From CALMFG01 sp963674805 (GTDB lineage Bacteria; Bacillota; Clostridia; Christensenellales; CALMFG01), in contig CAXXNY010000005.1 in assembly GCA_963674805.2 (NCBI GenBank), positions 434,001 through 498,000 of the forward strand: 64,000 bases of DNA. Reading direction: 5' to 3'. Numbering within the stretch: the first letter of the stretch is position 1; each line of letters begins with the position of its first letter. This document shows, piece by piece, positions 53,072 through 61,473 of this stretch. A program made the position numbers and the translations under genes. A model generated the notes under the pieces. That model made no database searches and had not been told where the DNA came from. It worked only from the letters and a program-made list of their open reading frames with translations.

Positions 53072-54409
53072 ATGGAGAATATAAAAGTCGGCGTTATCTC
53101 GCTCGGCTGTGCAAAGAACACGGTCGATACCGAGATGATGATGGGCATATTAAAACGCGACGGATTCGCCTTTGTATCCGATGAATCTGAGGCGGACGTA
53201 ATGATTATCAATACCTGCGGATTTATTCAGGATGCGAAAGAAGAGTCGCTGGACGTGATCTTTAACACCGCGGGATTAAAGGGAAAAACAGCGCTTAAAG
53301 GCATCGTGGTGACGGGATGCTTATCCGAACGGTATAAAGACATCCTGTTTGACCAAATCCCCGAGGCGGATGTGTTCCTGGGCACAGAAAACTATCACCA
53401 GATCAGCGAAGCCGTACGTGCGGCATATCATGAAAAACGCGGCAAGTTCTTTGGTGAGCCGGATATCAGCTATAAGGCTGACGAACGCGTGCTCACCACC
53501 TATCCGCACAGTGCGTATATTAAAATCGCGGAAGGCTGTGACAACCGGTGCACGTACTGCGCGATTCCGTTGATACGCGGCCGATACCGCAGCCGGATGC
53601 TGGAAAGCATCGTTGAAGAAGCGCGCTTTTTGGTCAGCATCGGCGTCAAGGAAATCACGCTGATTGCGCAGGACACCACCAAGTACGGAATGGATATCGA
53701 AGGCGGGCCGAGGCTGCCGGAGCTCTTAAAAGCGGTTGCCGGTGTGAAAGGCGTTGTGTGGCTGCGTGTGTTATATGCATATCCGGACGGTATCACGGAA
53801 GAACTTTTAAAAACGATTGACGAAACGCCGAATATCTGCAATTATCTTGATATCCCGATACAGCATTTCAGCGACCGTGTATTAAAGGTGATGAACCGCA
53901 AAGGCTCTCAGGCAGAGATCACAGCGTTGATTGACCGGGTCAGAGTGGCTTTTCCGGAGATGGTTTTAAGGACCACAGTGATGGTCGGCTTCCCGGGGGA
54001 AACCAAGGCGGATTTTGAAATACTGATGGACAGCATCAGACGCGCGGAATTCGACCGGCTGGGCTGCTTTATGTTTTCTAAGGAAGAAGATACCCCGGCA
54101 TATCATTTAAAGGAAACGGTCAGTCCTGCTGAAAAGCAAAAGCGGTACGAGTCGGTAATGGCGCTGCAGGCGGAGATTTCGCTGAAGCACAATCAAGCCT
54201 TGATTGGAAAAACCATGCGGGTTCTGGTGGATGAATATGACGCCGATATCTATATGTATATCGGCCGTTCGTATGCGCATGCGCCGGAATCGGACGGAAA
54301 AATATATATCACATCAGCGGCGCCGATTAATCCCGGTGAATTTATTGATGTGACGATTACAAACGCCGAATATCACGACCTGATGGCTGAAGCGGCGATG
54401 GAGGGCTGA
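53072..54409 (+). CDS. rimO: Ribosomal protein uS12 methylthiotransferase
   Basis: Radical-SAM enzyme that methylthiolates Asp88 of ribosomal protein S12. 445 aa: N-terminal UPF0004 domain with SLGCAKNTVDTE, NTCGFI and TGCLSERY cysteines, the radical-SAM CDNRCTYC and a C-terminal TRAM domain. The SLGCxKN variant separates RimO from MiaB. Confidence 0.96.
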   Translation: MENIKVGVISLGCAKNTVDTEMMMGILKRDGFAFVSDESEADVMIINTCGFIQDAKEESLDVIFNTAGLKGKTALKGIVVTGCLSERYKDILFDQIPEADVFLGTENYHQISEAVRAAYHEKRGKFFGEPDISYKADERVLTTYPHSAYIKIAEGCDNRCTYCAIPLIRGRYRSRMLESIVEEARFLVSIGVKEITLIAQDTTKYGMDIEGGPRLPELLKAVAGVKGVVWLRVLYAYPDGITEELLKTIDETPNICNYLDIPIQHFSDRVLKVMNRKGSQAEITALIDRVRVAFPEMVLRTTVMVGFPGETKADFEILMDSIRRAEFDRLGCFMFSKEEDTPAYHLKETVSPAEKQKRYESVMALQAEISLKHNQALIGKTMRVLVDEYDADIYMYIGRSYAHAPESDGKIYITSAAPINPGEFIDVTITNAEYHDLMAEAAMEG

Positions 54410-54952
54410 ATGAATACGGCGAATGTTTTGACCATGATACGCATACTGCTGGTTCCGGTTTTTATTCTCTTTTTTTATCTCAATATCCCAAACAATATGA
54501 TCTATGCGCTTGCGGTGTTCATACTGGCGTCGATCACGGACTGGCTGGACGGAATGATTGCCAGAAGATATGAAATGATCACGGACTTCGGGCGCTTTAT
54601 GGATCCGATAGCGGATAAACTTCTGGTATTAGCCGGAGTTGTGATGCTGATGTCATTTAACCGGATTCACCCTGTTATTGCGATCGTACTGATTGGCAGA
54701 GAGTTTATCATGAGCGGATTCAGGCTGGTTGCGGCGACCAAGGGCGTGGTTATGGGCGCAGGAATATTGGGCAAGATTAAAACCATAACCCAGTTTGTTG
54801 CGGTGTCGATTTTATTGGTTGCGGATCTGCTCCCGAATCCGGCACGGCTTTGCGGGGATATCTTCCTTTATATCAGCGTGGTCTTTTCCATCTGGTCCTG
54901 TGTGGACTATATCGTAAAGAACCGCAATGTGCTGAATCTAAAAAATATTTAA
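54410..54952 (+). CDS. pgsA: CDP-diacylglycerol-glycerol-3-phosphate 3-phosphatidyltransferase
   Basis: Makes phosphatidylglycerophosphate. 180 aa, membrane protein with the CDP-alcohol transferase motif DWLDGMIARRYEMITDFGRF ending MDPIAD. It begins directly after the rimO stop; rimO-pgsA-recA is a common Firmicute order. Confidence 0.96.
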   Translation: MNTANVLTMIRILLVPVFILFFYLNIPNNMIYALAVFILASITDWLDGMIARRYEMITDFGRFMDPIADKLLVLAGVVMLMSFNRIHPVIAIVLIGREFIMSGFRLVAATKGVVMGAGILGKIKTITQFVAVSILLVADLLPNPARLCGDIFLYISVVFSIWSCVDYIVKNRNVLNLKNI

Positions 54953-55039
54953 AAAAGGCTTGCTAAAAAGGCGAACATATAATACAATAGAAACAGATGT
55001 TCGCATATAAATTTTTAATGATGATTGAGGAGTAATCGG

Positions 55040-56113
55040 ATGGATAGTGAAAAAAATAAGGCGCTGGAACTGGCACTCGCACAGATAGAAAAGCAATTCG
55101 GGAAGGGTGCGATCATGAAACTGGGCGAGAATGAAGCCACCAATGTTTCAGTGATTCCGTCCGGATGCTTAGAGCTGGATATTGCGCTCGGCGTCGGCGG
55201 AGTGCCCAGAGGCAGAATTATCGAAGTCTATGGCCCGGAGTCATCGGGTAAAACCACAGTTGCACTGCATATGATCGCATCAGCCCAGAAGGGCGGCGGA
55301 GCGGCGGCGTTTATTGATGCCGAACACGCACTTGATCCGGCTTATGCGCACAACCTCGGCGTTGATATCGACAACCTGTATGTATCCCAGCCGGATACCG
55401 GAGAGCAGGCGCTTGAAATCGCTGAAACACTGATCCGTTCCGGAGCTTTGGATATCGTGGTCATCGACTCGGTTGCGGCATTGGTGCCGAAGGCCGAAAT
55501 CGACGGCGAAATGGGTGACGCACACGTAGCGCTTCAGGCGCGGCTGATGAGCCAGGCTTTGAGGAAACTGGCCGGAGTCCTGAATAAATCGCATACCGTA
55601 GCGGTATTTATCAACCAATTAAGAGAAAAAGTCGGCGTCATGTTCGGCAATCCGGAAACCACACCCGGTGGCCGTGCGCTTAAGTTTTATTCGACTGTAA
55701 GGCTTGATGTCAGACGTGTGGAAACGCTCAAGAACGGCACCGAGATGATCGGGAACCGGACACGCGTCAAAGTCGTTAAGAATAAAGTGGCGCCCCCGTT
55801 TAAAACTGCGGAGTTTGATATTATATACGGCAAGGGCATATCTGCAGAAAGCAGTCTGATATCCGTGGGTGTCCAGATCGGTATTATCGACAAGGCGGGC
55901 TCGTGGCTGTCCTATAACAATGAACGTATCGGACAGGGCCGTGACAATGCACGCATCTTCCTCGTCGAGAATCCTAAAATCGCCGATGAAATTAAAGAAA
56001 AGATTTTAGCCGAATACGGATTAGGCGACGCAAAAAAAGAAGGCGAAAAGAAAGCATCGCCTGCGGCTAAAAAAACAACTGCGGAGGATAAGACCGCGGA
56101 TGACGAAAAGTAG
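55040..56113 (+). CDS. recA: Recombinase RecA
   Basis: Strand exchange and SOS coprotease. 357 aa; Walker A GPESSGKTT at residues 65-73, DSVAALVPKAEIDGEMGD, and the lysine/alanine-rich acidic tail. ATG 55040 with GAGGAG eight bases upstream; a TTG 15 bases earlier overlaps that site. Confidence 0.98.
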   Translation: MDSEKNKALELALAQIEKQFGKGAIMKLGENEATNVSVIPSGCLELDIALGVGGVPRGRIIEVYGPESSGKTTVALHMIASAQKGGGAAAFIDAEHALDPAYAHNLGVDIDNLYVSQPDTGEQALEIAETLIRSGALDIVVIDSVAALVPKAEIDGEMGDAHVALQARLMSQALRKLAGVLNKSHTVAVFINQLREKVGVMFGNPETTPGGRALKFYSTVRLDVRRVETLKNGTEMIGNRTRVKVVKNKVAPPFKTAEFDIIYGKGISAESSLISVGVQIGIIDKAGSWLSYNNERIGQGRDNARIFLVENPKIADEIKEKILAEYGLGDAKKEGEKKASPAAKKTTAEDKTADDEK

Positions 56114-56198
56114 GCGAAACACACAAAAGAATCTGATATAATAGGTTTTTACAGGTATCATGGATTGTGAATAATCTATGACGAATTAATCCTGGCAC

Positions 56199-56227
56199 TT
56201 GAAAGCAAAAATGTTATATATTATAAT
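56199..56227 (+). promoter_or_regulatory. Promoter of the OLE RNA
   Basis: TTGAAA (56199-56204), exactly 17 bp, TATAAT (56222-56227). Predicted start is at about 56234, at the 5' arm of the RNA's closing helix. Confidence 0.88.
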
Positions 56228-56229
56228 GC

Positions 56230-56813
56230 TTTTCGGTGGTGCAGTATTCTAGTCGGTACGCACATTTTCGAAGACGGGGCTAAAAATCCGTAAAAGAGCA
56301 CATCGATGAAGTCTCTGGTGTTGGCAGCTGACGCCCAGTCGGGTGTTGATGCTGGGGGTTAAGGTTGAAGGGCGATCTGCAATGGCATGCAGGCGTTGAC
56401 CCAGCTTCCGTGGAGGCCCGGACGGTACCTTCCTTATGGAGGGGGACGGACGCGGTTAAACCTGTTACTAAGTGAAAGCTTGTACAGCGTAGCTTGCCTT
56501 GAGTGATCGAGGTGGATAATGGAACACATGTTTCTCTGCCTAAGGCCTGGCGGAGTTTCGATGATCGCCATTTGAAACCTCAGTTTGCAAAAGAGGATAG
56601 AAGATGTGAGGTGCTGTAGAGGAAAGCTCCTAGACTGTTTCACAGTATATTGGGGATTATAGTGTGGTCTTAATGGTAATCCGGTCGCGCGTATGGTGAC
56701 ATTGCGCAGCATGATTTAAAGGGAAACCGCTCTTTCGGTGACGGGGAGTATCGTGTTGGGAAAGCCTACCGGACCTAAGCTGCAAGGTTTACCCAGTATA
56801 TTACCACCGAAAA
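56230..56813 (+). ncRNA. ole: OLE RNA (ornate, large, extremophilic)
   Basis: A 584-base open-frame-free stretch with many GC-rich inverted segments. Its two ends are exactly complementary over 11 bases (TTTTCGGTGGT at 56230-56240, ACCACCGAAAA at 56803-56813), closing the RNA into one domain. Length (about 600 nt), a gene for an OapA-type membrane protein 27 bases downstream, and the following dxs-tlyA-nadK-argR-recN order match known OLE loci in Firmicutes. OLE RNA with OapA assembles at the membrane and affects growth under ethanol, cold and Mg2+ stress. I cannot align it here; identity rests on size, structure and context. Confidence 0.87.
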
Positions 56814-56839
56814 TTATTTTTCTTTGAATAGGAAATATT

Positions 56840-57406
56840 TTGTCTGATACTGAAAAGAAGACGAAGAAAAATAAATACTGGTCAATCAAGATTTTTTTTA
56901 TTTCTTTTATTTTAGCCGCAGCAGTTAGCGTGGTCGCGGAGTATTTTACCCAAGGCATTTCGCTCTATGCGGCGTTTGCCGTTTTAATCCTGATTGTCTT
57001 GATCGGCGTCATTGCGGATACGGTCGGTGTTGCGTTTGCGACATGCGAACATAAGCCTTTTATCGCGATGTCTGCCAAGCGCATGCATGAAGCCAAAACC
57101 GCTTTGGCACTGTTGAAAAAAGCGGATGTTGTCTCTAATTTTTGTAATGATGTGATTGGAGATATATGCGGTATCGTCAGCGGTGCGGCAGGTGCGGCAA
57201 TCGCGATTCAGGTCGTGACATCGGGTTCAAAAGCGGGAACCATGATACCGGAAAGTCTGGCGGCGATTCTTTTATCCAGTCTGATTGCAGCGGTGACCGT
57301 TGCAGGAAAGGCGGTCGGCAAGACGATTGCTTTAAAGAGCAACAAGGACATCGTCTTGATTGTCGGTAAATTTATTTCTTTTTTTAAACGAAAAGATAAC
57401 ATATAA
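56840..57406 (+). CDS. oapA: OLE-associated membrane protein OapA
   Basis: 188 aa, as expected for OapA. Four hydrophobic helices at about residues 16-34, 42-67, 105-128 and 138-158; a basic N terminus (KKTKKNK) and C terminus suit RNA contact. The segment IADTVGVAFATCEHKPF with VVSNFCNDVIGDICGIVSG between helices matches proteins often labelled Mg2+/Co2+ transporter CorB-like, which is how OapA relatives appear in databases. TTG start with AGGAAA upstream. It is read from the OLE promoter and closed by a terminator. Confidence 0.88.
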   Translation: MSDTEKKTKKNKYWSIKIFFISFILAAAVSVVAEYFTQGISLYAAFAVLILIVLIGVIADTVGVAFATCEHKPFIAMSAKRMHEAKTALALLKKADVVSNFCNDVIGDICGIVSGAAGAAIAIQVVTSGSKAGTMIPESLAAILLSSLIAAVTVAGKAVGKTIALKSNKDIVLIVGKFISFFKRKDNI

Positions 57407-57407
57407 T

Positions 57408-57432
57408 AAGCGTAAGGCATTACGCTTTTTTT
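57408..57432 (+). terminator. Terminator of the OLE-oapA unit
   Basis: AAGCGTAA/TTACGCTT stem with a GGCA loop, then seven Ts. It separates oapA from dxs. Confidence 0.9.
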
Positions 57433-57465
57433 GAGTCTCTTTTTAAAAAACAAGCAGGGATGAAC

Positions 57466-59301
57466 ATGACAGAACTTTTAAACACAATCAATGACCCGAA
57501 AGATATAAAAGATTTAAGTATTAAGCAGCTCGAACAACTTTCGGAAGAAATACGAGCGTTTATCATCGAAAACGTCACCAAGACCGGCGGGCATCTCGCA
57601 TCCTCTCTCGGTATGGTCGAAGTGACGCTCGGTCTTCATTATGCCTTTAACTCACCGGTTGATAAAATCATCTTTGATGTGGGGCATCAGGCGTATGCAC
57701 ACAAGATTTTAACCGGAAGAAAAGACATGTTTTCAACGCTTCGCCAGTACGGCGGGCTCAGCGGATTTTTAAAACCGCATGAATCCCCGCACGATATCTT
57801 TGCGGCGGGGCATTGCTCAACCTCCATATCGGCCGGGCTCGGTATGGTGCGTGCGCGTGATTTAAACGGCGACGATTATTCCGTTATCTCTGTTATCGGG
57901 GACGGCGCACTGACCGGCGGGATGTCGTTTGAGGCGTTGAACGACGCCGGACATGCGCGCAAAAAATTCATTATCGTCTTAAACGACAACGCGATGTCAA
58001 TCGCGGAAAACGTCGGGGCGATGCATTCTTATTTCGGCGGGCTTCGGACTGCCGCCGGATATATCAAACTGAAACACAATGTGGCGCTGGTGTTAAAACG
58101 CATTCCCTTTATCGGCAAGGCGCTGTATCGTTTCTTTGATGCAATTAAAAAGCGTATTAAATATTTATTTGTTAAAGGCGTCCTGTTTGAAGAGCTTGGT
58201 TTTACCTATATTGGAGTGATTGACGGGCATAACATTAAACAGATTATCAAGGCGCTCGAAAAAGCAAAGCATGTTGATAAGCCGGTAGTTGTGCATATCC
58301 ATACCGTTAAGGGAAAAGGTTATGAGCCGGCGGAAAATGATCCGGAAAAATACCACGGTGTACCGAACTGCATCGGACCGGCACCGACCGGAATCAGAAC
58401 CAACTCTCAGATTTTCGGTGAAAAACTGCTTGAGCTGGCGCGCAAGAACGAGAAAATTGTAGCGGTATCTGCGGCAATGCCAAAAGGTACCGGATTGGAT
58501 AAATTTAAGTGTGAGTTCCCGAAGCGTTTTGTCGATGTCGGTATTGCTGAGCAGCATGGTGTGACCATGTGCGCAGGGCTGGCGGCGCAGGGCTATACGC
58601 CGGTATTTGCGGTTTATTCCAGCTTCCTTCAGCGTGCATATGACCAAGTACTGCACGATGTATGCCTGCAAAACCTGCCGGTGATCTTTGCCGTGGACAG
58701 GGCCGGGCTGGTCGGCGACGACGGCGAAACCCATCACGGAGTTTTCGACTTATCGTTTTTATCACACATTCCAAATCTGACCATTTTATCACCGAGCAAT
58801 GGGGATGAATTGGAGCATATGGTGGCGTTCGCGGTGGAATATAGGCGTCCGGTTGTGATCCGCTATCCGCGCGGCCAGTTTGGCAGGGACAAAAACGGAA
58901 AGATTAAAAGCGTGCTGGACTGGGAAATGATCTCACCACCTAAACGCACGACCGTGATTGCTTGCGGAGCGCATGTGGATACGGCGATTCAGGCATTGAA
59001 AGCATCAAAGAATCCCTTTGGGCTTTATAATGCGCGGGCGATTAAGCCGATGGATGAAAAAGCGTTAGATGCCATTGCCAAAGCATCTGAAAACATTGTC
59101 ATAATCGAGGATAACGCGGTGATCGGCGGATTGGGCAGTCTGGTCGAAGGGTATTATTCGGGCCGGGATATTCAAATGAATTTCACAAAACTTGGGATTC
59201 CGGACCGGTTTATCTCACATGGCGAAGTCAAAGAACTCAATGAAGAAATTCATCTGACGCCTGAGAACTTATTAAATCAGGTGATGCGGTATGAAAAATA
59301 A
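57466..59301 (+). CDS. dxs: 1-deoxy-D-xylulose-5-phosphate synthase
   Basis: Thiamine-diphosphate enzyme, entry to the MEP isoprenoid pathway. About 611 aa with FDVGHQAYAHKILTGR, the ThDP motif GDGALTGGMSFEALND and the transketolase middle domain (DVGIAEQHGVTMCAGLA). ATG 57466 is preceded by AGGGA at better distance than ATG 57460. The tlyA start lies inside its end. ispA, often upstream, is missing here. Confidence 0.97.
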   Translation: MTELLNTINDPKDIKDLSIKQLEQLSEEIRAFIIENVTKTGGHLASSLGMVEVTLGLHYAFNSPVDKIIFDVGHQAYAHKILTGRKDMFSTLRQYGGLSGFLKPHESPHDIFAAGHCSTSISAGLGMVRARDLNGDDYSVISVIGDGALTGGMSFEALNDAGHARKKFIIVLNDNAMSIAENVGAMHSYFGGLRTAAGYIKLKHNVALVLKRIPFIGKALYRFFDAIKKRIKYLFVKGVLFEELGFTYIGVIDGHNIKQIIKALEKAKHVDKPVVVHIHTVKGKGYEPAENDPEKYHGVPNCIGPAPTGIRTNSQIFGEKLLELARKNEKIVAVSAAMPKGTGLDKFKCEFPKRFVDVGIAEQHGVTMCAGLAAQGYTPVFAVYSSFLQRAYDQVLHDVCLQNLPVIFAVDRAGLVGDDGETHHGVFDLSFLSHIPNLTILSPSNGDELEHMVAFAVEYRRPVVIRYPRGQFGRDKNGKIKSVLDWEMISPPKRTTVIACGAHVDTAIQALKASKNPFGLYNARAIKPMDEKALDAIAKASENIVIIEDNAVIGGLGSLVEGYYSGRDIQMNFTKLGIPDRFISHGEVKELNEEIHLTPENLLNQVMRYEK

Positions 59302-60094
59302 GGACCGTATTGACCGTCTGCTGGTATCGCTGGGTCTGGCGGAAAGCCGTGAACAGGCAAAACGCATGGTGATGGCGGGCTGTGTATTTGCAGATGAACA
59401 AAAGGTGTTAAAGCCGTCAGATATGATATCGCCGGAACAACAGATTGAAGTCCGCGGGTATCAAAAGGAATTCGTCAGCCGGGGCGGCTATAAACTAAAA
59501 AAAGCGGTCGAAGCCTTTTCGGTTAATTTAGATAATAAAGTCTGTGCCGATATCGGCGCATCCACCGGTGGGTTCACCGATTGTATGCTCCAAAACGGGG
59601 CATCTCATGTCTTTGCGGTGGATACAGGATACGGCCAGCTGAGCGTTCAACTGCGAACTGATCCGCGTGTTACGGCGATTGAGCGGTTTAATGCGCGGTA
59701 TTTAAAGGCAGATACCTTCGGTGAAGCGGTGGATTTTACTGCCGTAGATGTCTCATTCATTTCATTAAAATGGATACTGCCCGCAATCAAGTTGGTGTTG
59801 AAAAACGGCGGGGAAGCGGTGTGCCTGATCAAACCGCAGTTTGAAGCCGGTCGTGAGAAGGTCGGTAAGAACGGTGTGGTGCGCGATGCGGATACACATA
59901 TTGACGTTATCAGCCGGGTGATTGGATACGCGGAAGCGGAAGGGTTTGTGCCCTTAGGACTGACGTTCTCACCGGTTAAAGGGCCGGAAGGCAACATCGA
60001 ATACCTGTTATACTTAAGCCTCGGCGGCGCAGGGAAACAGGTGGATATTAATGAAACTGTCGCGGCGGCATGGGCGGAATTATCGCTTTGCTGA
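59291..60094 (+). CDS. tlyA: TlyA-family rRNA 2'-O-methyltransferase
   Basis: 267 aa: N-terminal S4 RNA-binding domain (RIDRLLVSLGLAESREQAKR) and FtsJ-like methyltransferase domain with CADIGASTGGFTDCML and DVSFISLKWILP. Orthologues methylate 16S and 23S rRNA. It overlaps dxs by 11 bases, so translation is coupled. Confidence 0.95.
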   Translation: MKNKDRIDRLLVSLGLAESREQAKRMVMAGCVFADEQKVLKPSDMISPEQQIEVRGYQKEFVSRGGYKLKKAVEAFSVNLDNKVCADIGASTGGFTDCMLQNGASHVFAVDTGYGQLSVQLRTDPRVTAIERFNARYLKADTFGEAVDFTAVDVSFISLKWILPAIKLVLKNGGEAVCLIKPQFEAGREKVGKNGVVRDADTHIDVISRVIGYAEAEGFVPLGLTFSPVKGPEGNIEYLLYLSLGGAGKQVDINETVAAAWAELSLC

Positions 60095-60148
60095 CCGGAT
60101 AAACTTTGCTATAATGTACCTATATCATCAGGATTAAGTTGGGATAAA

Positions 60149-60979
60149 ATGAAGAAAACAGGAATCATTGTGAATTCAAAAAAAGATTTCGACGGCGCAC
60201 TGCCGTCTGTTACGCGTTTTTTGGATACACATGGTATTGCATATACAGTTGAATATTCGGATGAAGAATCACAGTGCATTGCCTGTGATGATATTGATAC
60301 GCTGATTGTCCTCGGCGGCGACGGCACGATTTTAAGCGCCGCACGCAAGAGTGCGCCGTATGACGTCAATATATTCGGCATCAATACGGGCAGGCTGGGA
60401 TTTTTAACCGTCAGTGAAATCAGCGATTTAGAGAATCATCTGACCCGTTATATCAACGGCGATTATTATATTGAACAGCGCTGGCTGCTGGATGTGAAGG
60501 TTATACAGAACGATGAGGTGATTTTCAGCCAGCTGGCCCAGAACGATGCGTTTGTATCGCGAAAAGGCATCGCGCGCATCATGCATATCGGGGTGTTTAT
60601 CGACGATGTTCCGGCGGTGCGGTTTAATGCGGACGGGCTTTTGGTGGCGACGCCCACTGGCTCAACCGGATATTCGCTGTCGGCGGGCGGACCGATTATT
60701 ACGCCGGAAGTGGACGCACTGGTGCTGGCGCCGGTCTGCGCCCATTCGCTGAACTCCAGAAGCATGGTGATTCCGGTCGGCTCCAAGGTGACGATTAAAT
60801 CTGACGACGATACCGATGATCTGGTGTTGACATTGGACGGTCAGATACAGACTGGATTTACTGAAGACAGTGAAATCAACATTACCGTGTATGACCATAA
60901 ATCAAAGTTTATCCGGTTTGACAGAGATTATTTTTATCCGAGGCTGAAGGAAAAACTTATCGACTGGAGCATGCCGTAA
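60149..60979 (+). CDS. nadK: NAD kinase
   Basis: Phosphorylates NAD to NADP. 276 aa with LGGDGTILSAARK (GGDG motif), GINTGRLGFLT and the NE/D-type substrate site DGLLVATPTGSTGYSLSAGG. It follows tlyA after 54 bases. Confidence 0.97.
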   Translation: MKKTGIIVNSKKDFDGALPSVTRFLDTHGIAYTVEYSDEESQCIACDDIDTLIVLGGDGTILSAARKSAPYDVNIFGINTGRLGFLTVSEISDLENHLTRYINGDYYIEQRWLLDVKVIQNDEVIFSQLAQNDAFVSRKGIARIMHIGVFIDDVPAVRFNADGLLVATPTGSTGYSLSAGGPIITPEVDALVLAPVCAHSLNSRSMVIPVGSKVTIKSDDDTDDLVLTLDGQIQTGFTEDSEINITVYDHKSKFIRFDRDYFYPRLKEKLIDWSMP

Positions 60980-61001
60980 AAATGCGCCATGGGAGAATAA
61001 T

Positions 61002-61454
61002 GTGAAAACAGCAAGACAGAATCTGATATTGAATATTATTAAAACACAGGAAATCGAAACGCAGGAAGAACTTGCGAAGCACCTGATTGACGCAGGCATT
61101 AACATTACGCAGGCGACGATTTCCCGCGACATTAAAGAAATGAATCTGATTAAGGTTCAGACCGCGGACGGACGCTATAAGTATGCGCCGAATTCGGGCG
61201 ACAATCAGCCCAAGAACTTGTCTGTACTGATTCGGGTGTTTAAGACCACTGTCAGGGAAATCCAGACTGCGGGCAATATTATTGTGGTCAAAACCATGTC
61301 GGGCAGTGCCAATGTTGCGGCTGAGGCTGTGGACAGCATGGACATTGACGGCGTAGCGGGGACGCTTGCCGGCGACAACACACTTTTTGTGGCGGCGACT
61401 TCACAGGAAAAGGCAGAAGAAATTTCGGATGCGCTGAAAGCGCTGATTCAATAG
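61002..61454 (+). CDS. argR: Arginine repressor ArgR (AhrC)
   Basis: 150 aa. Winged-helix N-terminal domain (LILNIIKTQEIETQEELAK, TQATISRDIKEM) and C-terminal hexamer and arginine-binding domain with GTLAGDNTLFV. GTG start with GGGAGAA upstream. It can supply regulation to the argGH operators at 480-513. Confidence 0.97.
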   Translation: MKTARQNLILNIIKTQEIETQEELAKHLIDAGINITQATISRDIKEMNLIKVQTADGRYKYAPNSGDNQPKNLSVLIRVFKTTVREIQTAGNIIVVKTMSGSANVAAEAVDSMDIDGVAGTLAGDNTLFVAATSQEKAEEISDALKALIQ

Positions 61455-61473
61455 AGACGGCTGGGAGCAAAAT

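Noticed and set aside
56230..56813. RNase P RNA, tmRNA, SRP RNA or group II intron as identity of the large RNA
   Set aside because: No tmRNA tag frame or CCA-ended tRNA-like part, no RNase P core motifs that I can recognise, too long for SRP RNA, and no reverse transcriptase. Size, paired ends and oapA fit OLE.
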